NCBI RefSeq assembly: GCF_014202315.1
Contig: NZ_JACHGN010000016.1
Span: 124,001-188,000 of the forward strand
Source: Thermocatellispora tengchongensis
GTDB taxonomy: Bacteria; Actinomycetota; Actinomycetes; Streptosporangiales; Streptosporangiaceae
Direction: 5' to 3'
DNA: 64,000 nt
Within the stretch, counting starts at the first letter, position 1; each line of letters opens with the position of its first letter. Below are positions 44,246-53,539 of the stretch, one piece after another. The notes under the pieces are model-generated. The model was not told the origin of the DNA. It saw only the letters and a list, made by a program, of their open reading frames with translations, and did no database searches. Both the position numbers and the translations under genes were made by a program.

Positions 44246-44632
44246 ATGCGCATCGGCGAACTGTCCCGCCGCACCGGCGTCCCCGCCCGGCTCCTGCGCT
44301 ACTACGAGCAGCAGGGCCTGATCACCCCGCGCCGCACCGGCAACGGCTACCGCGACTACGACGAACCCCTCGTCGAACGCGTCCAGCAGATCCGCGGCCT
44401 CCTCGACGCCGGCCTGCCCACCCGCGTCATCCGCCAGATCCTCCCCTGCCTGGACGACCCGCCCACCATCGTCATCTGCGACGCCACCCCCGAGACCGTC
44501 GCCCTGCTGGAGCAGGAACGCCGCCGCATGGACGCGCGCATCGCCTGCCTGACCCGCAACCGCGACGCCATCACCGCCTACCTGGACGCCGTGCACGCCG
44601 CCCGATCTCAGGACCCGCCGCCGGCGGGGTGA
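44246..44632 (+). CDS. MerR-family regulator of the MFS transporter
   Basis: 128 residues from ATG 44246. MRIGELSRRTGVPARLLRYY is a textbook MerR start; the dimer helix is at about 80-115. There is only one Cys pair (LPC, VIC), so a metal or thiol sensor function is possible but not shown. It is divergent from the MFS gene across the 20-bp palindrome. Its 3' end overlaps the pseudogene from the opposite strand by 25 bases. Confidence 0.88.
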   Translation: MRIGELSRRTGVPARLLRYYEQQGLITPRRTGNGYRDYDEPLVERVQQIRGLLDAGLPTRVIRQILPCLDDPPTIVICDATPETVALLEQERRRMDARIACLTRNRDAITAYLDAVHAARSQDPPPAG

Positions 44633-45341
44633 TCGGCCGCACCGCCCTGAGCAGGCGGCGGACGACGCCGGGAGGGCGGGTGTCGCGGGCGCGCTCCCGG
44701 CTCAGGGGCGCCGGCCGGCACCTCGTTGACCGGGTAACGGGCCGGCTGCCCGGTCAGGACCCGCACGGCCTCCTGGGCGGCGATGCGGCGCACCGTGGCG
44801 ATGGCCTGCTCGGAGTAGTAGGCGGCGTGCGGAGTGATGATCACGTTGGGCAGCGTGAACAGGGGGTCGCGCGGACGCCGGCCGCGTCGCTTCGCCGGCT
44901 CCTCCTCAAGGTCGTCCAGCGCCGCGCCCGCGGTCCACCCCTCGGCCAGGGCCTGGTGGATCGCGGTGTCCTCCACGATCGGGCCGGGCGCGGTGTTGAC
45001 GAGGACGGCGGTCGGCTTCATCCTGCGCGGCGTCGCCCGGTCGAAGGTGTGGCGTGTCCGCGGGGTGAGCGGCGCCTGGATCAGCAGGTAGTCGCCGCCT
45101 TCCACCAGTTCCCCGAACGACACCGGCCGCACCTGGTGCGCTCGCATCTCGCCCTCCTCCACGAACGGGTCGTGCGCCCAGACCCCGACGCCGAACGCTT
45201 TGGCGCGTTCGGCGTCGAGCCGGGCGATGAAGCCGAAGGACAGCAGCCCGAACACCCGGCCCATCAGCCGCCGGATCGGCTCCCCGCTCTGCCATTGCCA
45301 TGTGCCGGGGGGCGACCAGCATCGGAACGAGAAGTCGCGTT
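44608..45341 (-). pseudogene. N-terminally truncated D-2-hydroxyacid dehydrogenase
   Basis: The C-terminal two thirds of a NAD-dependent D-2-hydroxyacid dehydrogenase: WQWQSGEPIRRLMGRVFGLL, PLTPRTRHTFDRATPRRMKP, VNTAPGPIVEDTAIHQALAE, NVIITPHAAYYS (catalytic Arg, Glu and His regions). The first about 130 residues are absent: in the same frame a TAA stands just before 45341. The nucleotide-binding GxGxxG has decayed to GLLSFGFIA. It could be expressed from ATG 45264 but would lack a substrate domain. Confidence 0.75.
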
Positions 45342-45515
45342 AGCGGGCCTGGTGGAGTCGGCGTAGCGCGGATGGTCGTTCCGGGCGACAGCCGCCGCTG
45401 AACACCGGCCCGGCCGCCGTTGAGGCGCCAGGTCCCGGCGGGATGAATTCGGCCGGGAAGCGGTTCTTGTGGTGTCCACCTGCCAGCGCTGCCGGAACAG
45501 CCTCTCGCATTGCAG

Positions 45516-45926
45516 TCAGTGCCGCGGAGGTGACGTGTGCGATGCGGCGACGTCCGCGCTCGCCGAGCACGTCGCTGGAGAATTCTCGTACTCGGCGGCG
45601 AGGCGGATCAGCTCTTCGAGTCGATCGTGCGCCCTGGTCAGGGCGTCGATCTTGACCCGGATACGGGCACGCTCGTCCGTGAGTCGGCGTGTCATCTGCG
45701 AGGTCGCGACGAGGGTGTCCAGGAACGGGAGGATCTGCAGGATCGCCTTACTGGTCAGACCGGCCGCGTAGAGGAGCTGGATGAACTTCACCCGCTCAAC
45801 GGCAGACTCGGGGTACCGGCGGTGGCCGCTGGGGCTGCGGTCGGCGATGACGAGCCCCTGCTCTTCGTAGTACCGCAGCGCACGGACGCTGACTCCAGCA
45901 CGTTCGGCCACCTTTCCGATGCGCAT
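45516..45926 (-). CDS. MerR-family regulator divergent from an SDR gene
   Basis: 136 residues from ATG 45926: MRIGKVAERAGVSVRALRYY, then SPSGHRRYPESAVERVKFIQ, a coiled coil at about 80-115 and a disordered tail. The short length and lack of conserved Cys are typical of MerR proteins that sense organic compounds. It controls, by position, the SDR gene at 45989; the shared operator is described separately. Confidence 0.88.
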   Translation of the reverse strand: MRIGKVAERAGVSVRALRYYEEQGLVIADRSPSGHRRYPESAVERVKFIQLLYAAGLTSKAILQILPFLDTLVATSQMTRRLTDERARIRVKIDALTRAHDRLEELIRLAAEYENSPATCSASADVAASHTSPPRH

Positions 45927-45949
45927 GGCACCTCCCGTGCAGTCCGGAC

Positions 45950-45980
45950 TTGATCCTCACGTTGACGTGAGGATCTAGCG
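45950..45980 (+). promoter_or_regulatory. MerR-type promoter with 11-bp inverted repeat
   Basis: GATCCTCACGT (45952-45962) and ACGTGAGGATC (45965-45975) are exact inverted arms around TG. TTGATC (45950-45955) and CTAGCG (45975-45980) are separated by exactly 19 bases. The SDR start follows nine bases later, so the mRNA may be leaderless or nearly so. Confidence 0.8.
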
Positions 45981-45988
45981 TACGCCTT

Positions 45989-46696
45989 ATGAACATTCAC
46001 GGAGCGACTGCGCTCGTCACCGGAGCCAACCGCGGCATCGGCCGCCACCTCGCCGCCCAGCTCGTCGAGCGAGGCGCGAAGGTCTACGCGACTGCCCGTC
46101 GTCCCGAGTCCATCGATCTCGACGGCGTCGAGGTCCTCGCCCTGGACATCTCCGACCCGGACTCCGTCTCGGCCGCAGCCCGCGTAGCGGGCGATGTGAA
46201 CCTGCTGGTCAACAATGCCGGCATCGGAGGCGGCGCCCTGCTCGGTGACCTGCAGGCGGTCCGTGCCGCGCTGGACGTGAACTTCTGGGGCACGCTGTCG
46301 ATGGCCCGTGCCTTCGCGCCGGTCCTCGCAGCGAACGGCGGGGGCGCGATCGTGAACATGGCCTCTTCGGCGTCCTGGTTCGTCTTCCCCGGCAGCAGCG
46401 CCTACGCGGTGTCGAAGGCGGCCGTCTGGAGCATGAGTAAAGCGCTGCGCCAGGAACTGGCCGGTCAGGGCACGCTCGTCACCTCAGTGCATCTTGCGAT
46501 GGCCGACACCGACATGACAAAGGGCTACGACATGCCCAAGATGGACCCCGCCGATGTCGCCCGTATCACCCTCGACGGTGTCGAGACCGAGGCGCTCGAG
46601 GTGGTCGTCGACGAGTTCACCGAAATGGTCAAGGCATCGCTGAGCAAGGACCCGCGGGAGTTCGACAAGCAGTTCCACCAGTTCCTGAACGCCTGA
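45989..46696 (+). CDS. short-chain dehydrogenase/reductase
   Basis: 235 residues. Classical SDR: TGANRGIGRHLA (cofactor site), NNAG in LLVNNAGIGGG, catalytic Ser in NMASSASWF and YxxxK in YAVSKAAVWS. An acidic residue or Arg pair after the second strand (TARRPESID) suggests NADP preference. It is intact and preceded by a MerR-type promoter. Its substrate is unknown. Confidence 0.92.
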   Translation: MNIHGATALVTGANRGIGRHLAAQLVERGAKVYATARRPESIDLDGVEVLALDISDPDSVSAAARVAGDVNLLVNNAGIGGGALLGDLQAVRAALDVNFWGTLSMARAFAPVLAANGGGAIVNMASSASWFVFPGSSAYAVSKAAVWSMSKALRQELAGQGTLVTSVHLAMADTDMTKGYDMPKMDPADVARITLDGVETEALEVVVDEFTEMVKASLSKDPREFDKQFHQFLNA

Positions 46697-46744
46697 CCGC
46701 AACCCATCCGCTCCCTACAAGGTGCGGAACGCACCCGGGCGCTT

Positions 46745-47166
46745 AAGCGATGTGGCCGGAACCCTGCTGTCGCAGGCACCCGCCCCGCCGCGGGTGCGGG
46801 CGGCGGCGTTCCGGATGCTCGCCACCCTGCCCGGCGTCAAGGCCGAGGGACGGCGGCCGACCCGATGGGCCGTACCGGAAGGGTGATCTCCCTAGCGCCG
46901 GCGACGACCGTCCCGCTCGGCCTGTACACCGCGCCCAAGCAACTGGGCACCTACCAGTCGATCCGGTCGGCGGGCGCCTTCCGGCCATCCGCGACTGGTG
47001 GCCACGCCGCCGCACGGCAGCCGGGCCCTCCCGCCGGGAGACGACCGACGGCAAGCCCCGCTGCCTGGAGGCTGCGGACATGCCGGACCGCTTCCTGAAG
47101 ACAGGCGAGTTTTCCTCGTATCAGGTGTTCGCCGTGGCGGAGTGGACCAACACTCCACCGAGGTAA
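46745..47166 (+). pseudogene. C-terminal remnant of a CU044_5270-family protein
   Basis: Consecutive blocks in different frames match the C-terminal half of this actinomycete family of unknown function: GTLLSQAPAPPRVRAAAFRM then LATLPGVKAEG, DPMGRTGRVISLAP in a second frame, and EFSSYQVFAVAEWTNTPPR at the end in a third. At least two frameshifts occur and the N-terminal half is missing. The remaining 148 bases to the azoreductase end hold no gene. Confidence 0.55.
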
Positions 47167-47314
47167 GCCCCACTCCACAAGCCGCCGTGCCCACCTCGCC
47201 GGGCACGGTTACACAGCGCTACTTTGGGGCTGGTGACCGACTCGAGTGGGGGCCTACGTGACTGACCTCCTGGACCGGGCGACAACTTTCCGTCGGATCC
47301 CGGAGAACGCGTCC

Positions 47315-47956
47315 TCAGCCGGCCAGGGCCGGCTTGCGCACATTGTTGGCGGCCTCCTCACGGGAGGTGTCGGCAATCGATTTGAACTGCTCCAGCGCGG
47401 GGACAGAGTGCGCGAGCGTCATCTCGACATGGACGAACTCGAGGTTGCGGTCCAGGCCGATCTGCTCCAGCAGAGCTCGCAGGTAGGGCATCTGAAAGTC
47501 GTAGCACTCGCGAGGGGTGCCCGGGCCGTACGCGCCGCCCCGGGCGGTCACCACGATCGTCTGCTTCCCGGTCAGCAGGCCCTCGCTCATCGGCTCCTGA
47601 ATCATATGTTCCTTAACCGTAACCCGGTCGAACCATGCTTTCAGCACTGACGGGATCGAGTAGTTGTACATGGGCACACCGAGCACGATGGTGTCGGCCG
47701 CGCGGAGCTCCTTGATCAGCGGCTCGGAGACGGACCAGGCGCGGCGCTGGTCCTCGTTCAGCCCTTCCTGGAGCAGCAGGCCGGCGACCACCGAAGCCTC
47801 GTCGACGTGGGGAATCGGCGAAGCGCCGAGATCCCGGTACACGTATGTGTGGTCGGGGTTGGCCTGGCGCCATTCCTTGGCGAAGATCCCGGTGATCTCC
47901 CTGGTCACCGAGCCGTCCTGGCGCATGCCGCAGTCGATGTGGAGCAAGGTCGGCAT
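47315..47956 (-). CDS. azoR: FMN-dependent NADH-azoreductase-like flavodoxin-fold protein
   Basis: 213 residues. LVIDCG-like start (MPTLLHIDCGMRQDGSVTR), VLGVPMYNYSIPSVLKAWFD (FMN site) and VVTARGGAYGPGTPRECYDF follow AzoR exactly in layout. Such enzymes reduce quinones or azo compounds with two electrons. It lies 57 bases downstream of a broken MerR gene on the same strand, so its former co-transcribed regulator is lost. Confidence 0.9.
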   Translation of the reverse strand: MPTLLHIDCGMRQDGSVTREITGIFAKEWRQANPDHTYVYRDLGASPIPHVDEASVVAGLLLQEGLNEDQRRAWSVSEPLIKELRAADTIVLGVPMYNYSIPSVLKAWFDRVTVKEHMIQEPMSEGLLTGKQTIVVTARGGAYGPGTPRECYDFQMPYLRALLEQIGLDRNLEFVHVEMTLAHSVPALEQFKSIADTSREEAANNVRKPALAG

Positions 47957-48553
47957 CGCTGTCCCCTCATGGGTGCGGTGAAGAATAGGGGGTCGGAAAG
48001 GTGCGGGGATGGATCAGCGGTGTGCGCGCAGTGTGGCCAGCAGCCATGCGAAGGCCGGGACCGCCGGTGGGGATGGTTTCTCGCCCTTGAGGATGCTCAG
48101 GAGCTGCCAGTACCGCTCAACTCGGGGCTCGGCGACCATCTCCAGCCACGTGATCAGGGCGGCGGTTTCCTCTGCGGGAAGGTCGTCGGGGATGATCCGC
48201 TTCAGGATCAGGTTCGCCCCGGTCGACTCCGGCGCGATTCCGCGTGACAGAGCGGCGCCTGCGTGCTCGAGGACCAGGGGCCGGAGGTTGAGGCCGTACT
48301 CCAGGCGGTTGTTCTTCTCGCCGCTGAGGACCATTCGGCGGACCATCTGCCGGAAGCTCTCGTCGCCCGCCAACTCGGCCAGTTCCACCCACGCGTTGAT
48401 CTGTTCGGAGGTCGGGTCTTCCGGGAGGTTGGACGGGAGTTCACGCATCCATCCCGCGACGAGCGTGGCGTCCTCATCGATGACGTCGGCGAACACGCTG
48501 TCGACGAAGTCGTCGATGATCTGCTGGCGTTCCCGTGCTGAGAGTCGAGCTAG

Positions 48554-49917
48554 TACTACAGCCTGGTTTTGTGATCTATAGTCCTGATCCATGTCGGACG
48601 AGTTAGCGGCTGATGATGTTCAGGCGTGGGCAGATGGGCTTGATGCGCTGTTCGCCCGAGTGGCGGGCCGGTTCGGCCGGGTGGAGCCGCGGCGCCAGGC
48701 TAGGGCGTACCTGACCGGGCTGCTGGCCCCGGTGGAGCGCAAGAACAGCTGGCAACTGGCCGAGGCGGCCGGGGATGCGGCGCCGGATCGGATGCAGCGC
48801 CTGCTGAGCAGTGCCCGATGGGATCCCCGGCAGGTGCGCAATGACCTGCGCGCCTACGTGATGGACAACCTCGGCCACCGTGACGGCGTGCTGATCGTGG
48901 ACGATACCGGATTCCTCAAGAAAGGCGACCGGTCGGCCGGGGTGCAGCGCCAGTACACCGGCACCGCCGGCCGGGTGGAGAACTGCCAGATCGGGGTCTT
49001 CCTTGCTTACGCCTCCCCGCTGGGCCGGGCGCTGATCGATGCCGAGCTGTACCTGCCGAAGTCCTGGACCGACGACCGGCCCCGATGCGCCCGCGCCGGC
49101 GTCCCCGATCAGGTGCAGTTCGTCACCAAGCCCGCACTGGCCCGGACGATGCTCACCCGCGTGTTACAGGCGGGCGTACCGGTCTCCTGGGTGACCGCCG
49201 ATGAGGCCTATGGCATGGACTACAAGTTCCGGCGCTTGCTGGAAGAGCACCGCCTGAGCTACGTGGTGGCGGTGCCGAAGAGCCAATGGATCGGCACGGG
49301 GTGGGGCGGGGAGATCCGCGCGGACACCGCGACGGCCCAAGCTCCGCCCGAGGCGTGGAAGCGCCGTTCCTGCGGTAAGGGCGCCAAGGGCGAGCGTCTG
49401 TATGACTGGGCGCTCGCTTCGGTGCACTTCGAGGCTGAGCCCGGCTACCAGCGCTGGCTGCTGGTACGGCGCAGCCTCACCCCTAACGCCAAGGGTGAGC
49501 TTGAGCTGGCCTGCTACCTGTGTTACGCGCCGGTGGGCACCACTTTGGAGGATCTCGTTGCCGTGGCCGGTGCCCGCTGGGCGATTGAGGAATGTTTTCA
49601 GTCCGCCAAGAACGAGACCGGCCTGGACCACTACCAGGTCCGGCGCTACGACGCCTGGCACCGTCACATCACCCTCGCAATGCTCGCCCACGCCTATCTG
49701 GCCGTGACCGCCGCGCACGCCCCAAAAGTCCGAGCGGCCTGGTCCACCTCACACCAGCAGAGATCCGCCGTCTCCTGGCACGCCTGACCACCGCGATCAG
49801 GCAGCCCTTCGACTTCAGCCTCGCCTGGTCCCAACGCCGACGACACCACCAAGCCCGCGCCCAAGCTAGCCACTACTGGAAACGCTGGCTTCGACATCAC
49901 GAAATCAGGCTGTAGTA
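48554..49917. mobile_element. IS701-like insertion sequence, 1364 bp
   Basis: Ends are inverted repeats beginning TACTACAGCCTG; the first 22 bases of both ends agree in all but two positions. A four-base target duplication CTAG flanks it (48550-48553 and 49918-49921), the size and type usual for the IS701 family. It encodes one transposase in two frames and disrupts a MerR gene. The exact duplication implies a fairly recent insertion without later rearrangement. Confidence 0.88.
48591..49915 (+). CDS. IS701-family transposase in two overlapping frames
   Basis: The first frame (48591-49787) gives MSDELAADDVQAWADGLDAL and the DDE residues: Asp in GVLIVDDTGFLKKG, Asp in SWVTADEAYGMDYKFR and Glu in RWAIEECFQSAKNETGLDHY. 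The conserved tail is in the -1 frame up to 49915 (GLVHLTPAEIRRLLARL, then HYWKRWLRHHEIRL). The frames overlap at 49721-49727, where CCCAAAA falls in the zero frame as C-CCA-AAA, a standard -1 slippery heptamer. So the protein is either made by programmed frameshifting or is a simple frameshift mutant. Joined length is about 441 residues, in keeping with the family. Confidence 0.8.
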
Positions 49918-50296
49918 CTAGCGCGTTGATCAAGGCGATCTCCTTGGTAGAGCTGTCACGGTGGGCGAGAATGCGCAGGACGGACCGGCGGATCTTGAGG
50001 GTGCGGATCTCGGCGTCGAGCGCTTTGACGTGCAGGTCCGCCACTTCGCTCACCGTGGCTCGCTGCTCCAGCACCTGCTGGATGGCATCAAGACCGAGCC
50101 CGAGATCGCGAAGCGTCCGAACCAGGTCCAGCCGCACGACCGCCTCCGCGTCATAGAGCCGGTACCCGCCCTCCGACCTCTGGACCGGAGGGACGATGCC
50201 GCTGTCGGACCAGAAGCGGATCGTGCGCACCTGCAGCCCCGTACGCTGGGCCAGCTACCCGATCGTGTATAGACCCGTCACGTCGTTCATAGCTTG

Positions 50297-50327
50297 AATC
50301 TGCGCCTTCCACCTGGTGGAACCTCAA
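50297..50327 (-). promoter_or_regulatory. MerR-type promoter of the broken regulator gene
   Basis: Read leftwards: TTGAGG (50327-50322), 19-base spacer, CAGATT (50302-50297), then ATG six bases later at 50290. The spacer holds the palindrome TTCCACCTGGTGGAA (50307-50321). This is a complete MerR-type autoregulated promoter in front of a dead gene. Confidence 0.75.
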
Positions 50328-50405
50328 GCGATTTGTCAGAAATTCTCGCCGTAGAGCAGCCGTTGACGGGGCGCGGACCGAGTGCGACATCCGCCGCATC
50401 TCAGT

Positions 50406-52255
50406 TCACGGGGTCAACCCCAGCTCCCGCAGTTGGGCGGGCCGCAGAGGCCGCCAGCCGCTGGTGTCGAGCTTGGCCAGTTCCGCCTCGACGCCTGCTC
50501 GGTTTGCTGCTCCAGGTGCGGGCGCGTGATCGTCCCCTGCTGGGCGTAGTGCAGGTCGCGGCGCAACGCGTGCAGGCTCTCTCCCTTGTTGAGCTGACGG
50601 GAGATTTTCCGGCTGAAGGCCGGGTCCGACAGGTATTTGGCCAGGTGCACGGTTCTGCGCAGCATGCCCCACTCCTTCAGCGCGGCGGCCAGGGTGTTCT
50701 GCCGGGAGGCGGCCGACCACTTGCCGACGATCAGCGAGGCGGTGGCCTGGCCGTACTTCAGCGACCCGGCCATCCGCAGCAGGTCCGGCCAGCATCCGGC
50801 GATGAGGTCTTCGTTCCAGCGCGCGCCCAGCAGCGGCCCGGCGTGCGGGTAGCGCTTGGCGATCTCGGTCGGGGTCCCGTCCCGTACCAGGGTGACCCGG
50901 GTCAGATCCCGCAACCGCGGGGTCAGCGCCTTGCCGACCAGGTCGGACAGCGCAAAGTTGATCAACGTCGCGCCATGGCTGCCGGTCGCGTGCTCGGCGA
51001 TCGGCAGGTCGGTTGCGTTGCCCGGGAAGTCGTCCAGGACGAAGTGCGCCTCCCGCGCCGTCGGCACGATGATCTTCGTGCCGTACGTCGACCACTGGTC
51101 GGAGACATGGGTGTAGATGGACAGCACCTGGCCGCCGTGGATGACCATGTTCCGGCCGGTCAGGGTCTTGCCGCGGACGGGGAACCGCTGCCCATCGGAC
51201 GAGCTCATGGTGCCGACGCCGAACACCTTGGCCAACTCCAGGCCGTAGTGGTGGTCGACGATGACCGTGTTGGCCTCGCGCAGCGTCTCCTCCCGCACGT
51301 ACCACTCCATCGTCCAGGCCAGCACGTCGTAACACGCCCCGCAGGCTTCCGACATCCGGGCGAGGCCCAGGTTGGTGGACATCGCGATGAGCACCGCCAG
51401 GATGGTGCGCTTGGTCTCGGTCGAGGTGCTCGGCTTGCGCCCGCCGGCGTGGGTGAAGCAGTTAAGGAAATGCGTGCGGGCATCCAGCTCGATCAGCAGG
51501 GAGGCGATCGGCGCGAACGGCAGCATCGCGGCCAGTTCGTCCTTCAGCGCCTTGGCCTCGGCCGGTACGTCCTCGGCCGACAGCGGCGGCACCGCCAGAT
51601 GCTCGTCTTCATCCAGCCGGACCGTGCCGGCAGGCACAAGATCACGCACAGTTCCCAGTAGTGGCGGTAAGCGGTGCCCTCCCCGGACTTTCGGGCCTTG
51701 GCCAGATAGTCGGCGTATTTGGCGGGCACGAAGCCGCTTGGCGCTCCCGTGGGCACCTTCCGGCCACCGAGCCGGTTCATCTCCTTCAAGACGGCCACCG
51801 CCTCCATTAGTTCGGCCGTGCCCGGCCCGCCCTGGAAGTCGATCGCGGCCAGCACGTTCGGGGTGAACTGGCGCAGGCAGGTGTAGGAGGACTCCAGCTC
51901 CGACAGCCGGCCATGCTCAGGGGGCAGCGGCTTCCACGCATCAGAGGTGATCTCCCTCAGCCGCTGCATGCCGATCCGCTCGCGCAGCATCCCGCCCACC
52001 TCATCGTCGGGGATCGACGGGTCGGCCTGCACCGGCAGGATCATCTCCATCACCAACTGTCGGGCCTCGCCCTTCTTGGCCCGCTCGACCAGCGCCTCGT
52101 CCGTCTTGGACTTCGCCCGCGACTCACGAGCCGACACCGCCTGATCGAACGGGGCCACCACCTCATCCAACTGGTCGACCGCGGCTTGGGCCACGAACGC
52201 CAGCAGGATCGGGAACTTACGCTCCTTTGCGGGCTCGCAAAAGTACTCCCATGCG
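50406..52255 (-). pseudogene. Tn3-family transposase with deletions at both inner sites and the N-terminus
   Basis: Blocks of a Tn3 TnpA: KERKFPILLAFVAQAAVDQ to YRHYWELCVI; a jump that drops about 70 residues; GTVRLDEDEHLAVPPLSAED to SSSDGQRFPV, YTHVSDQWSTYG and ARWNEDLIAGCWPDLLRM (DDE catalytic domain); then after HLEQQTEQA about 50 residues are lost and the frame changes to the terminal VEAELAKLDTSGWRPLR. About 300 N-terminal residues are missing, cut at a 26-base palindrome. No terminal inverted repeats, resolvase or res site remain, so it is immobile. Confidence 0.85.
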
Positions 52256-52267
52256 CATGGGAGTACT
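52242..52267. repeat. 26-bp perfect palindrome at the Tn3 break
   Basis: AGTACTCCCATGC is followed at once by its reverse complement, 52242-52267, with no loop. It marks the point where transposase similarity stops. It could be an operator, a hairpin left by an excision, or an insertion target. Confidence 0.7.
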
Positions 52268-52368
52268 CCAATTTCGTTTCGAAGGCGCCTCCGAGCCGAG
52301 CGGGGTGGCAATCGGCTCAGAGGCGCCGGCGGGATTCCGGGCAGGAGGCCCGCCGTCAGACCTGCGTG

Positions 52369-53361
52369 TTACGAAGCAGCCAGCGTTGCCGGGGCCTTCG
52401 TGAGGTGCCGGACGAGGTAGTCGTTCCAGGCGTGGCGGAAGCTCTGCGCGAGGTGGGACTGCGGGGCGAACAGGTCGAAGGCGTGGTAGGCGCCGGGGTA
52501 GAGGTGCAGCTCGACGGGGACGCCGTGGGCGCGCAGGCGCGCGGCGTAGTCGAGGTTCTCGTCGCGGAAGACGTCGAGTTCGCCGACGCCGATGAAGGTC
52601 GGGGGCAGGCCGGCGAGGTCGGTCGCCCGGGAGGCGGCCTGGTAGGGCGTGACGTCCTCGGTGCCGGCGCGGTCGCCAAGGATCGCCTGCCAGGCGAGGA
52701 GGTTGGTCGAGCGGTCCCAGATGCCGATGTCGGTGATCTCGTGGCTCGAGTCGGTGGTGTTGCGGTCGTCGAGCATCGGGTACATCAGCAGCTGGAACAG
52801 GGGGGTCGCTGCGCCGCGGTCGCGGATCAGAAGGGCGGTGGCGGCGGCGATGCCTCCGCCTCCGCTCTGGCCGGCCAGGCCGACCCGGGTGGGGTCGAGG
52901 CCGAGATCGGTGGCGTTGTCGCTGATCCACCGGTAGGCGGTGTATCCGTCCTCGGCGGCGCCGGGCGCGGGGGTTTCCGGTGCCAGGCGGTAGTCGACGG
53001 CGGCGACGGCGCAGCCGAGTGCCGCGCACAGCGGCTTGAGCCAGGGGGCGTCCTGGGCGGCGAAGCCGAGCACCTGCCCACCGCCGTGGAACCACACGAG
53101 GACCGGCAGCGGTCCGGGCGCGTTCTGCGGACGCAGCAGGAGGATCGGGACGTCGGGGGCTTCGGCGCGCGGCACGTGGATCTCGTGGGCGGTGACGGTG
53201 GGCTCGTCGGGCATGGTGCCGGCGATGGATTCGGCGAGCGCGCGGACGGCTTGGCGTGTCGCGGGGATGTCGGTCAGGTCGAAGATCCCGTTCGGGCCGA
53301 TCGGCATGGCCTGGAGTGCTGCGGCCAGTTCGCTGTCGATCGCGGGACGGGAGCGGGGCAT
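52369..53361 (-). CDS. hormone-sensitive-lipase-family esterase
   Basis: 330 residues. The oxyanion motif HGGG is in LVWFHGGGQVLGFA, the nucleophile Ser in GLAGQSGGGGIAAATA (GxSxG), the acid in GELDVFRDENLDYAARL and the His in YPGAYHAFDLFAP. No signal peptide, so a cytoplasmic esterase for short or medium acyl esters. GAAGGAA-like bases lie upstream of ATG 53361. It is in the same direction as the SDR gene but 179 bases apart. Confidence 0.92.
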   Translation of the reverse strand: MPRSRPAIDSELAAALQAMPIGPNGIFDLTDIPATRQAVRALAESIAGTMPDEPTVTAHEIHVPRAEAPDVPILLLRPQNAPGPLPVLVWFHGGGQVLGFAAQDAPWLKPLCAALGCAVAAVDYRLAPETPAPGAAEDGYTAYRWISDNATDLGLDPTRVGLAGQSGGGGIAAATALLIRDRGAATPLFQLLMYPMLDDRNTTDSSHEITDIGIWDRSTNLLAWQAILGDRAGTEDVTPYQAASRATDLAGLPPTFIGVGELDVFRDENLDYAARLRAHGVPVELHLYPGAYHAFDLFAPQSHLAQSFRHAWNDYLVRHLTKAPATLAAS

Positions 53362-53411
53362 GGTTCTTCCTTCCTGGGGTGGGGTCTGCGGTCAGAGACA
53401 CGGGATGGTAG

Positions 53412-53517
53412 TCAGGCTGTCGGTGCGGCGAGGTAGTCGCCGCACCCCAGGTCTTCGAGGAGGCCCGGGTGGCTGGGTGACCAGCCGAGCAGGGCCTGGA
53501 TGGAGCGCGGAGATAGG
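53412..53517 (-). pseudogene. C-terminal scrap of a second NAD(P)-dependent epimerase-like gene
   Basis: Read leftwards: SIQALLGWSPSHPGLLEDLG and then CGDYLAAPTA before TGA. It parallels the ending of the neighbouring intact SDR (DLLGWKPVHPGLIDDLRQGH), so it is the tail of a paralogue whose front was lost, directly downstream of the intact copy. Confidence 0.65.
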
Positions 53518-53539
53518 GCGGGATGGAGATGGGGCGGGC

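Larger units (their letters stand above)
48014..50290 (-). pseudogene. MerR-family regulator gene split by an IS and carrying a nonsense codon
   Basis: The 5' part (50290 down to 49918) reads MNDVTGLYTIG, then TAG where relatives have Glu, then LAQRTGLQVRTIRFWSDSG and RLYDAEAVVRLDLVRTLRDL. After removing the IS and one CTAG copy, the frame continues without a break: ALINAL joins ARLSARERQQIIDDFVDSVF and runs to the stop at 48014. So two independent lesions inactivate it. The long C-terminal domain (about 180 residues) is unusual for MerR proteins and may be a ligand domain. A restart at 50230 would still be cut by the IS. Confidence 0.88.

Noticed and set aside
49721-49727. A strong downstream pseudoknot or stem to support frameshifting
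   Set aside because: Only a weak five-pair stem (CTGGT/ACCAG) could be found by eye, so stimulation is unproven.
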